DNA from: Streptomyces sp. CGMCC 4.7035
GTDB taxonomy: Bacteria > Actinomycetota > Actinomycetes > Streptomycetales > Streptomycetaceae
DNA length: 64,000 nt
NCBI RefSeq assembly: GCF_031583065.1
Contig: NZ_CP134053.1
Coordinates: 6,241,001-6,305,000 of the forward strand
Direction of reading: 5' to 3'
A program made the position numbers and the translations under genes. Positions within the stretch are counted from its first letter, which is position 1; every line of letters starts with the position of its first letter. The notes under the pieces are model-generated. The model was not told the DNA's origin and made no database searches. It was given only the letters and a program-made list of their open reading frames with translations. Shown here in pieces: positions 8,976 to 16,373 of the stretch.

Positions 8976-9101
8976 CAGTGCGGCCCGTCGTGTGCGGGTA
9001 CGTCGTGGCTGGTCGCGCAGTGCGGCGCGTCGTCTGCGGGTACGTCGTGGCTGGTCGCGCAGTGCGGCGCGTCGTCTGCGGGTACGTCATGGCTGGTCGC
9101 A
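8976..9101. repeat. Three tandem 42-bp repeats downstream of hmp
   Basis: Units begin at 8976, 9018 and 9060 with CAGTGCGGC and contain GTACGTCGTGGCTGGTCGC; they differ at only a few positions. A partial fourth unit at 9102 runs into the hairpin at 9111-9127. The phrase GGCTGGTCGCGCAGTT with a following GCGCCCC hairpin recurs at 26101-26139, so it is a dispersed streptomycete intergenic element amplified here. Confidence 0.85.
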
Positions 9102-9110
9102 CAGTTCCCC

Positions 9111-9127
9111 GCGCCCCTTCGGGGCGC
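9111..9127. terminator. Bidirectional hairpin between hmp and nsrR
   Basis: GCGCCCC, loop TTC, GGGGCGC: a 7-bp GC stem with a 3-base loop in the convergent space between hmp and nsrR. It has no T-run; function is inferred from position. Confidence 0.6.
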
Positions 9128-9170
9128 TGAACCACCGAGTCGCCCGGGACCAGCCCGGCCACCAGCCCGC

Positions 9171-9614
9171 TCAGGAGTGAGGCGGCGCCGGAGAGAGGGT
9201 CAGCAGCAACGGCCCGGTCGGCTCCGCCACCACATCCTCCAGCGTCAGCGGGTCCAGCGAGGCGAAGAAGGCTTCCTGGGCCTGCCGCAGCGCGGACCGC
9301 AGCCGGCACCCGGAGCGGAGCGGGCAGGGCGTGGCGCCCTCGCACTCGACGACGTCGCCGACCCCCTCGAAGGCGCGGACGACCGCGCCGACCGACGCCG
9401 TGCGCCCGGCCTCGGTGACCGCGAGCCCGCCGCCCCGGCCACGTCGGGCTTCCAGCAGTCCCATGTGCTGGAGTTCGGCGACGACCTTCGCGGTGTGCGT
9501 GTAGGGCACGTCCATCGCCGCCGCCACCTCCCGCGTCGTGGGGTGGGACTCGCCGGCGACGGCGAGCCGCATCAGGACGCGCAGCGCGAGATCGGTGGAG
9601 CGCAACAGCCGCAT
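9171..9614 (-). CDS. nsrR: Rrf2-family [Fe-S] nitric-oxide-sensing repressor NsrR
   Basis: A 147-residue Rrf2 protein: winged helix in the first 80 residues, then three cysteines at 91, 97 and 103 (C-x5-C-x5-C), exactly the cluster ligand spacing of streptomycete NsrR. Such proteins carry a [4Fe-4S] cluster whose nitrosylation by NO lifts repression. I start at ATG 9612-9614 (M-R-L-L-R-S), since the longer frame would read through the gene's own operator (9631-9653); GGCGGGT precedes this start. It is convergent with hmp, whose promoter carries the matching operator. Little doubt about identity given both the cysteines and two sites. Confidence 0.9.
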   Translation of the reverse strand: MRLLRSTDLALRVLMRLAVAGESHPTTREVAAAMDVPYTHTAKVVAELQHMGLLEARRGRGGGLAVTEAGRTASVGAVVRAFEGVGDVVECEGATPCPLRSGCRLRSALRQAQEAFFASLDPLTLEDVVAEPTGPLLLTLSPAPPHS

Positions 9615-9630
9615 ACCCGCCAGCGTAAAT

Positions 9631-9653
9631 AATGCGCATCCAGCATTCAAATT
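9631..9653. promoter_or_regulatory. NsrR-type operator upstream of nsrR (autoregulation)
   Basis: AATGCGCATCC, centre A at 9642, GCATTCAAATT: an imperfect 11-1-11 repeat (7 of 11 symmetrical) that shares AAT..GCATC with the hmp operator on one arm and AATTTG on the other. It lies 17-39 bp before the nsrR start. Weaker symmetry suggests looser autoregulation. Confidence 0.65.
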
Positions 9654-9764
9654 ATCGGCACGAAAGCCGCCTATTCGGTCATTCGTGTGTCCTCCCTGCG
9701 TACGGCCCCTCAGGTCCCACTACGATCGGCGAGCCCGCACGTCCCTTCCCCATAAGGACTCACC

Positions 9765-10457
9765 ATGGGTTCCGCGAACAAGACCGGCTCCGCCGAGCGC
9801 AGGGCACGCATAGAGGAGATGCGCCGCGCCGAGCGTGCCCGTGAGCGCCGCAACCGGATCCTGACGATAGGGGCCAGCGTGGTCGTCGTCACCGGTCTCG
9901 TCATCGGCGGTGTCGTCCTCATCCAGTCGCAGTCCGGCGACAAGGCCTCCGCGGCGAGCGATTCCGGCGACAAGCCCACGGTGGGCGCCTCCAAGGACCC
10001 GGGCCACTTCGTCACGGGCGCGGACGGCGTGAAGACCTGGAAGGGCACGCTGGGCCGCACCCACGTCACCAAGAGGGTGAACTACCCCATGGAACCCCCG
10101 GTCGGCGGCGACCACAACCGGGTGTGGCAGAACTGCAACGGCGACGTCTACACCAAGGCGATCGACAACATGAACGCGGTGCACTCGCTGGAGCACGGCG
10201 CCGTCTGGGTGACGTACAACAGCAAGGCGTCCAAGGCCGACGTCGACGCGCTCGCGGCCAAGGTCAAGAAGACCCCGTACACCCTGATGAGCCCGGTCGA
10301 GGACCAGAAGGACCCCCTCATGCTCAGCGCCTGGGCCCACCAGCGGACGGTGAAGAGCGCGAGCGACCCGGACGTGGACAAGTTCTTCGCCCAGTTCGTC
10401 CAGGGCTCCCAGACGCCCGAGCCGGGCGCCGTCTGCACCGGCGGGCTGTCCCAGTGA
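9765..10457 (+). CDS. DUF3105 single-pass membrane protein
   Basis: A 230-residue protein with a very basic, Arg/Glu-rich cytoplasmic N-terminus (residues 1-30), one membrane helix (about 32-53) and an extracytoplasmic DUF3105 domain. Conserved features include the H-V-x-Y-P/N-Y-P-M-E-P-P-V-G-G-D-H segment and a later H-S-L-E-H-G-A motif, whose His and Cys residues could bind metal. The family's function is not established. Its stop overlaps the start of the DUF305 gene by four bases (GTGA), so the two are translationally coupled. ATG 9765 follows a purine-rich stretch (CCCATAAGGACTCACC). Confidence 0.85.
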   Translation: MGSANKTGSAERRARIEEMRRAERARERRNRILTIGASVVVVTGLVIGGVVLIQSQSGDKASAASDSGDKPTVGASKDPGHFVTGADGVKTWKGTLGRTHVTKRVNYPMEPPVGGDHNRVWQNCNGDVYTKAIDNMNAVHSLEHGAVWVTYNSKASKADVDALAAKVKKTPYTLMSPVEDQKDPLMLSAWAHQRTVKSASDPDVDKFFAQFVQGSQTPEPGAVCTGGLSQ

Positions 10458-11074
10458 GGCACATCGGCTGGATCGCCGGGGCCGCGGCGGCGGCGCTCGT
10501 CGCGGCCGGGGCGATCACGTACGCGGTCGCCGAGGACGCCGGACCTGCTAAGACGCCCACCGCCGACTCGGCCGACGCGGGCTTCGCGCGGGACATGGCG
10601 GTCCACCACCAGCAGGCCGTCGAGATGTCGTACATCGTGCGCGACCGCACGAAGAACGAGGATGTGCGCCGACTCGCGTACGACATCGCGCAGACGCAGG
10701 CCAACCAGCGCGGCATGCTGCTGGGCTGGCTCGACCTGTGGGGGCTTCCGAAAGTGTCCGCCGATCCGCCGATGACATGGATGGGCATGGGCGACATGGC
10801 CTCCGGCGAGGACGGCGCGCTGATGCCGGGCATGGCCACCGACAGCGAGCTGAAGAAGCTGAACACGCTGAACGGCAGGCAGGCCGAGGTTCTCTACCTC
10901 CAGTTGATGACCGATCACCACAAGGGCGGCATCCACATGGCCGAGGGCTGTGTCGCCAAGTGCACGGTGGGCGTGGAGAAGAGGCTGGCCCAGGGCATGG
11001 TCGACGCCCAGCAGTCGGAGATCGACCTGATGACCACCATGCTCAAGGAGCGGGGCGCGAAGCCGCGCGACTAG
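10454..11074 (+). CDS. DUF305 secreted/membrane-anchored protein
   Basis: The GTG at 10454 overlaps the preceding stop. The 206-residue product has an uncleaved or cleaved hydrophobic N-terminus (residues 4-25) and then a DUF305 ferritin-like helical domain. His pairs occur in V-H-H-Q-Q-A-V-E-M (51-52) and later in D-H-H-K-G-G-I-H-M-A, with many Met residues between (W-M-G-M-G-D-M). DUF305 proteins are often found with copper-handling genes; His/Met richness fits metal binding, but this is inference. Partner: DUF3105 upstream. Confidence 0.85.
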   Translation: MRHIGWIAGAAAAALVAAGAITYAVAEDAGPAKTPTADSADAGFARDMAVHHQQAVEMSYIVRDRTKNEDVRRLAYDIAQTQANQRGMLLGWLDLWGLPKVSADPPMTWMGMGDMASGEDGALMPGMATDSELKKLNTLNGRQAEVLYLQLMTDHHKGGIHMAEGCVAKCTVGVEKRLAQGMVDAQQSEIDLMTTMLKERGAKPRD

Positions 11075-11390
11075 TCGTCGGTCGCGCCCCGGCGCCGCCC
11101 CGGCGAGGCCCCGACGCCGCCCAGCGACGCTCCGACGCCGGACACGGCAAGGGCGCCGTAACAATCGCAATCATGCCGCAACAGCCGACGGACCGTCGAA
11201 AACGGGTCAAATCACCCTGAATCGCGGTCACTTGGGGTTGTCTTGGTCTTTTCATTCCCCTGGCATGAACCGTTCATCGCCAGAGTGGCCCCCATCGCTG
11301 ATCCATTCGCCGCGCCCTCATGCGCGGCGTTCTACGCGGATCACCGACGACCGACCACTACATGCGACGAACCGCATCGCAGGGGGTTCT
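11075..11390 (+). promoter_or_regulatory. Leader and promoter region of the sedolisin gene
   Basis: This 316-bp space has no credible gene. It contains a perfect 13-bp palindrome ATGAACCGTTCAT (11265-11277) in a locally AT-rich stretch that also has TTGTCTT and TCTTTTCATT, a plausible regulated promoter about 115-130 bp before the protease start. The first 80 bases after the DUF305 stop are GC-rich with CGGCG repeats. Confidence 0.4.
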
Positions 11391-13331
11391 ATGAGATCCA
11401 ATCGCGCCAAGGCGCGCGCCGGGGTGAGCATGGCAGCGACACTGCCGCTGCTCGCCGGCGCACTGGCGCTCGGCATACCCGCGGCGCACGCCGCGGACAG
11501 CCCCGGCCGGGACGCGCTCGCGGGCACCAAGCCCGCGTGGGCGACGGCCAAGGCGGACAAGGGCTCCACCTCGGACAACGCCCAGGTCACCGCGCGGGTC
11601 TACCTCGCCGGCCGTGACGCCAAGGGCCTGGCCGCCTACGCGAGGGCCGTCTCCGACCCGCACTCGCCGTTGTACGGCAGGTACCTGAGCGCCCACCAGA
11701 CACAGCAGCGCTTCGGCGCGACCAAGGCCCAGGTGGCCGAGGTGACGTCGTGGCTGAGGTCCTCGGGCCTGAAGGTCACCGCCGTCACCAAGCACTACGT
11801 CGCCGTCTCGGGTGACGTGGCAGCCGCCGAGAAGGCGTTCGGCACGCAGCTGCACAACTACGCCAAGGGCTCGAAGACCTACCGGGCGCCGTCGAAGACG
11901 GCCTCCGCGCCGGAGAGCCTGAACGGTGCCGTCCTGACCGTCACCGGCCTGGACAACGCCCCGCACAAGTCGACCCACAACGACCAGCTGCCGCCGCCGG
12001 ACTCGGTCTTCCGCAACTCCGGGCCGTTCTCCTCGTACTACGGCTCGAACGTCGCGACGACGCTGCCGGACGCCTACGGTACGAAGATCCCGTACGCGGT
12101 GAAGGGCTACACGGGTCAACAGCTGCGGGCCGCGTACGGTGCGGGCACCCGCACGGGCAAGGACGTACGGGTCGCCATCACCGACGCCTACGCCTCCCCG
12201 ACCATCGCCTTCGACGCGGCCACCTACGCGAAGAAGCACGGCGACGCCGCGTACACCAGCAGCCAGCTGCGCCAGGTGCTGCCGAAGAACTACACGAAGA
12301 CCAAGGAGTGCGGGGCCGCCGGCTGGTACGGCGAGGAGACGCTCGACGTCGAGGCCGTGCACGCGGTCGCGCCGGGCGCGAGCATCACCTACGTGGGTGC
12401 CGCCTCATGCTACGACGACGATCTGCTCGACTCGCTGAACAAGATCGTCGACGGGCATCTGGCCGACATCGTCTCCAACTCGTGGGGCGACATCGAGGCC
12501 AACCAGACGCCGGACCTCGCGGCCGCCTACGACCAGGTCTTCCAGTTCGGCGCCGTCCAGGGCATCGGCTTCTACTTCTCCTCCGGCGACAACGGCGACG
12601 AGGTCGCCAACACCGGTACGAAGCAGGTCGACACCCCGGCCAACTCGGCCTGGGTGACGGCGGTCGGCGGTACCTCGCTGGCCGTCGGCAAGGGCGACAA
12701 GTACCTGTGGGAGACCGGCTGGGGCACCGAGAAGGCGCTGCTGTCGAACGACGGCAAGAGCTGGACGAACTTCCCCGGCGCGTACACCTCGGGCGCGGGC
12801 GGCGGCACCAGCAAGACCGTGGCGGAGCCCTACTACCAGAAGGGTGTCGTCCCGGACGCGCTGGCCAACGCGAACAACGCCACCGGCAACCGCGTCGTCC
12901 CGGACATCGCGGCGATCGCCGACCCGAACACCGGTTTCAAGGTCGGCCAGACGCAGACCCTGCCGGACGGGACGCAGGCGTACGACGAGTACCGCATCGG
13001 CGGCACCTCGCTCGCCGCGCCTGTGATCGCGGCCGTCCAGGCGCTGGCCCAGGAGGCGCGCGGTGGCAAGCCGATCGGCTTCGCCAACCCGGCCATCTAC
13101 GCGAAGTACGGCTCGCAGGCGTACCACGACGTCACGGACAACCCCACGGGCTCCGGACTGGCCGTGGCGCGCATCGACTTCGTGAACGGCTACGACGCCA
13201 CGGGCGGCCTGGCCACCTCGGTCCGCAGCCTCGGCAAGGACAGCTCACTGCAGGCCGTGAAGGGCTATGACGACGTGACCGGTGTGGGCTCGCCCGCTCC
13301 CGGCTACGTGGAGTCGTGGCGCCGCCGCTGA
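11391..13331 (+). CDS. Secreted sedolisin (S53) serine-carboxyl peptidase precursor
   Basis: The 646-residue preproprotein has a signal peptide ending at A-H-A-A near residue 33, a pro-kumamolisin activation domain (about 60-210) and a subtilisin-fold catalytic domain. Catalytic residues are readable: Glu 315 and Asp 319 in G-E-E-T-L-D, Asp 400 in S-S-G-D-N-G-D, and Ser 540 in G-G-T-S-L-A-A-P. The C-terminal D-V-T-G-V-G-S segment fits the calcium site. Such enzymes are acid-active, pepstatin-insensitive extracellular proteases used in nutrient acquisition. The frame opens earlier (11232) but the signal peptide fixes ATG 11391, with AGGGGG before it. A strong hairpin follows. Confidence 0.93.
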   Translation: MRSNRAKARAGVSMAATLPLLAGALALGIPAAHAADSPGRDALAGTKPAWATAKADKGSTSDNAQVTARVYLAGRDAKGLAAYARAVSDPHSPLYGRYLSAHQTQQRFGATKAQVAEVTSWLRSSGLKVTAVTKHYVAVSGDVAAAEKAFGTQLHNYAKGSKTYRAPSKTASAPESLNGAVLTVTGLDNAPHKSTHNDQLPPPDSVFRNSGPFSSYYGSNVATTLPDAYGTKIPYAVKGYTGQQLRAAYGAGTRTGKDVRVAITDAYASPTIAFDAATYAKKHGDAAYTSSQLRQVLPKNYTKTKECGAAGWYGEETLDVEAVHAVAPGASITYVGAASCYDDDLLDSLNKIVDGHLADIVSNSWGDIEANQTPDLAAAYDQVFQFGAVQGIGFYFSSGDNGDEVANTGTKQVDTPANSAWVTAVGGTSLAVGKGDKYLWETGWGTEKALLSNDGKSWTNFPGAYTSGAGGGTSKTVAEPYYQKGVVPDALANANNATGNRVVPDIAAIADPNTGFKVGQTQTLPDGTQAYDEYRIGGTSLAAPVIAAVQALAQEARGGKPIGFANPAIYAKYGSQAYHDVTDNPTGSGLAVARIDFVNGYDATGGLATSVRSLGKDSSLQAVKGYDDVTGVGSPAPGYVESWRRR

Positions 13332-13382
13332 TCGCGCCGGTGACCGGCTGACGCCGGTCCGCTGACGCGGTAGGCGCTCCAG

Positions 13383-13418
13383 GGGGGCGTGGGGTACGCA
13401 ACAACACCCCACGCCCCC
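13383..13418 (+). terminator. Terminator of the sedolisin gene
   Basis: GGGGGCGTGGGGT (13383-13395) and ACCCCACGCCCCC (13406-13418) form a perfect 13-bp stem with a 10-base loop, just before the nadE promoter. Confidence 0.8.
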
Positions 13419-13424
13419 TATTGC

Positions 13425-13441
13425 GTCGCTCTGACGATTAC
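13425..13441. repeat. 17-bp direct repeat, left copy (nadE promoter)
   Basis: GTCGCTCTGACGATTAC occurs here and again at 19354-19370, in both cases directly before a nadE start region and directly after a strong terminator. Here it overlaps a likely -10 (TACACT, 13440-13445 region) six bases before the GTG, suggesting a leaderless transcript. It may be a shared regulatory site or the trace of a recombination that placed a new nadE behind the old promoter. Confidence 0.8.
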
Positions 13442-13450
13442 ACTGACCGC

Positions 13451-15490
13451 GTGCCTCCGTTGAACTTCTGGTCGATCTATCAGCATGGCTTCGCACGCGT
13501 CGCCGCCTGCACGGGCCACACCGTCATCGCCGACCCGCACGCCAACGCCGAAGCGGTCCTGCGCCACGCGCGCCGGTGCGCCGAGGACGGGGTCGCCGTC
13601 GCCGTCTTCCCGGAGATGGTGCTGTGCGGCTACTCGATCGAGGACCTGCTCCTCCAGGACGCGCTCCTCGACCAGGTCGAGGAGGCAGTCCAGGAGGTGG
13701 TGACCGGGTCGGCGGACCTGCTGCCCGTCCTGGTCGTCGGCGCCCCGCTGCGCCACCGCAACCGGATCTACAACTGCGCGGTCGTCGTGCACCGCGGCCG
13801 GATCCTCGGCGTGGTCCCCAAGTCGTACCCGCCGAACTACCGGGAGTTCTACGAGCGCCGGCAGATCGGTGACGGCGCCGACGAGCGCGGCGGCTCGATC
13901 CGCGTCGGCGGCGCGACCGTACCGTTCGGCGTGGACCTGCTGTTCGCGGCCGAGGACGTCCCCGGTCTTGTCCTGCACGCGGAGATCTGCGAGGACATGT
14001 GGGTGCCGGTGCCGCCCAGCGCGGAGGCGGCGCTGGCCGGTGCGACGGTGCTGGTCAACCTCTCCGGCAGCCCGATCACGGTCGGCCGGGCCGAGGACCG
14101 CAAGCTGCTGTGCCGCTCGGCGTCCTCCCGCTGCCTTGCCGCGTACGTCTACGCGGCGGCCGGACTGGGCGAGTCGACCACCGACCTGTCCTGGGACGGC
14201 CAGACCATGATCTACGAGAACGGCGTGCTGCTCGCCGAGACCGAGCGGTTCCCGCTCGGCGACGAGTACGCGGTGGCCGACGTGGACCTCGACCTGCTGC
14301 GGCAGGAACGACAGCGGCAGGGCACGTTCGACGACAACCGCCGTACGCACAGCGCGCGGACGAGTGACTTCCGGACGGTCGCCTTCGAGCTCGCCCCGCC
14401 CCTCACCGACCTGGGGCTGCGCCGCCGCCTGGAGCGCTTCCCGTTCGTACCGGCCGACCCCGACCGCCTCGCCCTGGACTGCTACGAGGCGTACAACATC
14501 CAGGTCGAAGGCCTCCAGCAGCGCCTCGCGGCGATCGGCGGCCCGAAGGTCGTCATCGGGGTGTCCGGCGGCCTGGACTCCACGCACGCGCTCATCGTCG
14601 CCGCCCGCGCGATGGACCGCGCGGGCCGCCCGCGCAGCGACATCCTGGCCTGGACCCTGCCCGGCTTCGCCACCAGCGACCACACCAAGGAAAACGCGCA
14701 TGCGCTGATGCGTTCCCTGGGCGTCACCGCGGCCGAGCTGGACATCACGCCGACCGCACGGCTGATGCTGAAGGAGATGGACCACCCGTTCGCCTCCGGC
14801 GAGCCGGTGTACGACGTCACCTTCGAGAACGTGCAGGCGGGTCTGCGCACCGACTACCTCTTCCGCCTCGCCAACCAGCGCGGCGGCATCGTCCTCGGCA
14901 CCGGCGACCTCTCGGAGCTGGCGCTCGGCTGGTCCACGTACGGCGTCGGCGACCAGATGAGCCACTACAACGTCAACGGCGGCGTGCCGAAGACCCTGAT
15001 CCAGCACCTCATCCGCTGGGTCATCAGCAGCGGCCAGTTCGACGAGGAGACCGGCAAGACGCTCGCCGCGATCCTCGACACCGAGATCAGCCCGGAGCTG
15101 GTGCCGGGCGAGGAGATGCAGTCGACGGAGTCGAAGATCGGCCCGTACGCCCTGCACGACTTCACGCTCTTCCACGTGCTGCGCTACGGCTTCCGTCCCT
15201 CCAAGATCGCCTTCCTGGCCTGGCACGCCTGGCACGACCCGGAAGCCGGCGCCTGGCCCCCGAACTTCCCCGAGGCCAAGCGGGTGGCGTACGACCTGCC
15301 CGAGATCCGGCACTGGCTGGAGGTCTTCTGCCGCCGCTTCTTCGGGTTCGCACAGTTCAAGCGCTCGGCGATGCCGAACGGCCCGAAGGTCTCGGCGGGC
15401 GGTTCACTGTCACCGCGGGGTGACTGGCGCGCACCGTCGGACAGCTCGGCCCGGACGTGGCTGCGGGACCTTGAGCGCTTCGATTTGTGA
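13451..15490 (+). CDS. nadE: Glutamine-dependent NAD+ synthetase (mycobacterial type)
   Basis: NadE makes NAD+ from deamido-NAD+, ATP and glutamine. The 679-residue protein has an N-terminal nitrilase-type glutaminase (triad Glu 55, Lys 124, Cys 180 in F-P-E-M, V-P-K-S-Y and E-I-C-E-D-M) and a C-terminal synthetase with the S-G-G-L-D-S P-loop at 372-377. Length and sequence closely follow the Mycobacterium tuberculosis enzyme as I remember it, not the shorter (about 600-residue) type usual in Streptomyces, whose remains lie at 19387-19690. GTG 13451 follows a -10-like TACACT by six bases, so the mRNA is probably leaderless. The 3' end overlaps a convergent DUF397 frame by 134 bp. Confidence 0.93.
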   Translation: MPPLNFWSIYQHGFARVAACTGHTVIADPHANAEAVLRHARRCAEDGVAVAVFPEMVLCGYSIEDLLLQDALLDQVEEAVQEVVTGSADLLPVLVVGAPLRHRNRIYNCAVVVHRGRILGVVPKSYPPNYREFYERRQIGDGADERGGSIRVGGATVPFGVDLLFAAEDVPGLVLHAEICEDMWVPVPPSAEAALAGATVLVNLSGSPITVGRAEDRKLLCRSASSRCLAAYVYAAAGLGESTTDLSWDGQTMIYENGVLLAETERFPLGDEYAVADVDLDLLRQERQRQGTFDDNRRTHSARTSDFRTVAFELAPPLTDLGLRRRLERFPFVPADPDRLALDCYEAYNIQVEGLQQRLAAIGGPKVVIGVSGGLDSTHALIVAARAMDRAGRPRSDILAWTLPGFATSDHTKENAHALMRSLGVTAAELDITPTARLMLKEMDHPFASGEPVYDVTFENVQAGLRTDYLFRLANQRGGIVLGTGDLSELALGWSTYGVGDQMSHYNVNGGVPKTLIQHLIRWVISSGQFDEETGKTLAAILDTEISPELVPGEEMQSTESKIGPYALHDFTLFHVLRYGFRPSKIAFLAWHAWHDPEAGAWPPNFPEAKRVAYDLPEIRHWLEVFCRRFFGFAQFKRSAMPNGPKVSAGGSLSPRGDWRAPSDSSARTWLRDLERFDL

Positions 15491-15755
15491 GCAGCTGAGG
15501 CCCCGGGGGCCTTTGAGCAGCTGAGGCCCCGGGGGCTCCGCCCCGGGCCCCGGTTGAGCCCTTGAGTGCGGCGACGAAGGGGGCCCAGGCGGCGGCCGTC
15601 ACGACGAGGGCGGGACCGTGGGGGACCTTGGAGTCACGGACGGGGACGAGTCCGGGGAAGTCGCTGGCCACTTCGACGCAGTCCCCACCGGTCGCATTGC
15701 TGTAGCTGCTCTTGAACCAGAGCGCGTCACTCAAGTCGATCCGGTTGCTTGCCAT
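15357..15755 (-). CDS. DUF397 protein with aberrant C-terminal extension
   Basis: The first 65 residues are a standard DUF397 domain (W-F-K-S-S-Y-S-N, G-D-C-V-E-V-A, V-R-D-S-K, F-V-A-A-L-K-G), the small partner protein found next to scr1/XRE regulators in streptomycetes. The family normally stops right after this point. Here the frame continues another 67 residues through a GC-rich repeat (15493-15545) and then antisense through the end of nadE. The normal stop therefore seems to have been lost when this sequence was joined to nadE. ATG 15753-15755 overlaps the end of the truncated XRE frame, as in intact loci. Confidence 0.75.
   Translation of the reverse strand: MASNRIDLSDALWFKSSYSNATGGDCVEVASDFPGLVPVRDSKVPHGPALVVTAAAWAPFVAALKGSTGARGGAPGASAAQRPPGPQLLTNRSAQGPAATSGPSCPTVRASHPAVTVNRPPRPSGRSASPSA
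15491..15548. repeat. Tandem GC-rich repeat at the nadE/DUF397 junction
   Basis: GAGCAGCTGAGGCCCCGGGG occurs twice (starting near 15487 and 15513) followed by a GGGGCTCCGCCCCGGGCCCC hairpin. This is the kind of palindromic intergenic repeat common in Streptomyces; here it also encodes part of the DUF397 extension. Confidence 0.6.
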
Positions 15756-15963
15756 TTCGATAGTCCCCTGCCGCTGCCTTGATCATGGCCAGGGACGTCT
15801 CCGGTGACAACGCGACGGCCCTGAGGCGATCGTAAGACCTGCGGTACTCATGTACGAGGGCAATATCGTCGATGGTGTCGCCGCTGTGCAGCGCCTCTGT
15901 GTAGAACAGCGGCGGGGCGTCGGGGAAGGTCATGATCTTCGCCGAGCCGGTCATGAACGGGTG
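15727..15963 (-). pseudogene. C-terminal remnant of a scr1-type XRE regulator (DUF5753)
   Basis: About 78 residues match only the end of DUF5753 regulators: M-T-F-P-D-A-P-P-L-F-Y-T-E, then D-D-I-A-L-V-H-E-Y and A-L-S-P-E-T-S-L-A-M-I. The helix-turn-helix and most of the ligand domain (roughly 200 residues) are missing; upstream sequence in the frame is unrelated Arg/Ser-rich noise. The missing part has been deleted right up to the start of the divergent ATP-binding gene. Without its DNA-binding domain it cannot act as a regulator. Confidence 0.75.
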
Positions 15964-16006
15964 CGCTACGGCTGGCCATCGCCCTCCGGAAGACGGCGGC
16001 CGGACA

Positions 16007-16372
16007 ATGACCTTCGCACTCACCCTGCTCGCGACACCGAAGGCCGTACCAGAACTCCGCCACCACCTCCGCGCACACGACTTCGAAGTCCGCCTGTGCG
16101 CAACGGAGTTACTGACAAACGTCATCGACCACCTCGGCGAAGGCACCCCGGTGACCGTCCGCGTCATGAGCACGCCGCCCCACGGCTGCACCCGCATCGA
16201 GGTCACCGACCCCGACCCACACGCCCTACCCGCTCCCCTCTCCGCCCCCGCCACGGCCGAGTCCGGCCGAGGCCTGGTCCTCGTAGACGCCCTCTCACAC
16301 CGGTGGGGCGTGGACCAGGCCGTGGACCGGAAGACGGTCTGGTGCGAGCTGACAGGACCAGGGATGGGCTAG
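16007..16372 (+). CDS. ATP-binding protein, RsbW-like HATPase_c fold
   Basis: The 121-residue product is a small GHKL/HATPase domain of the anti-sigma-factor kinase type that is often divergently coupled to XRE/DUF397 pairs in streptomycetes. Readable signatures are the N-box (E-L-L-T-N-V-I-D-H), V-x-D-x-D-P, and the G-box (S-G-R-G-L-V-L-V-D-A) with W-G-V-D and T-V-W-C-E-L near the end. The first helix between A-V-P-E-L-R and the N-box is shorter than usual, so a small deletion is possible. ATG 16007 is used; the frame upstream is antisense to the XRE remnant. An IS481 end begins two bases after the stop. Confidence 0.75.
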   Translation: MTFALTLLATPKAVPELRHHLRAHDFEVRLCATELLTNVIDHLGEGTPVTVRVMSTPPHGCTRIEVTDPDPHALPAPLSAPATAESGRGLVLVDALSHRWGVDQAVDRKTVWCELTGPGMG

Positions 16373-16373
16373 G

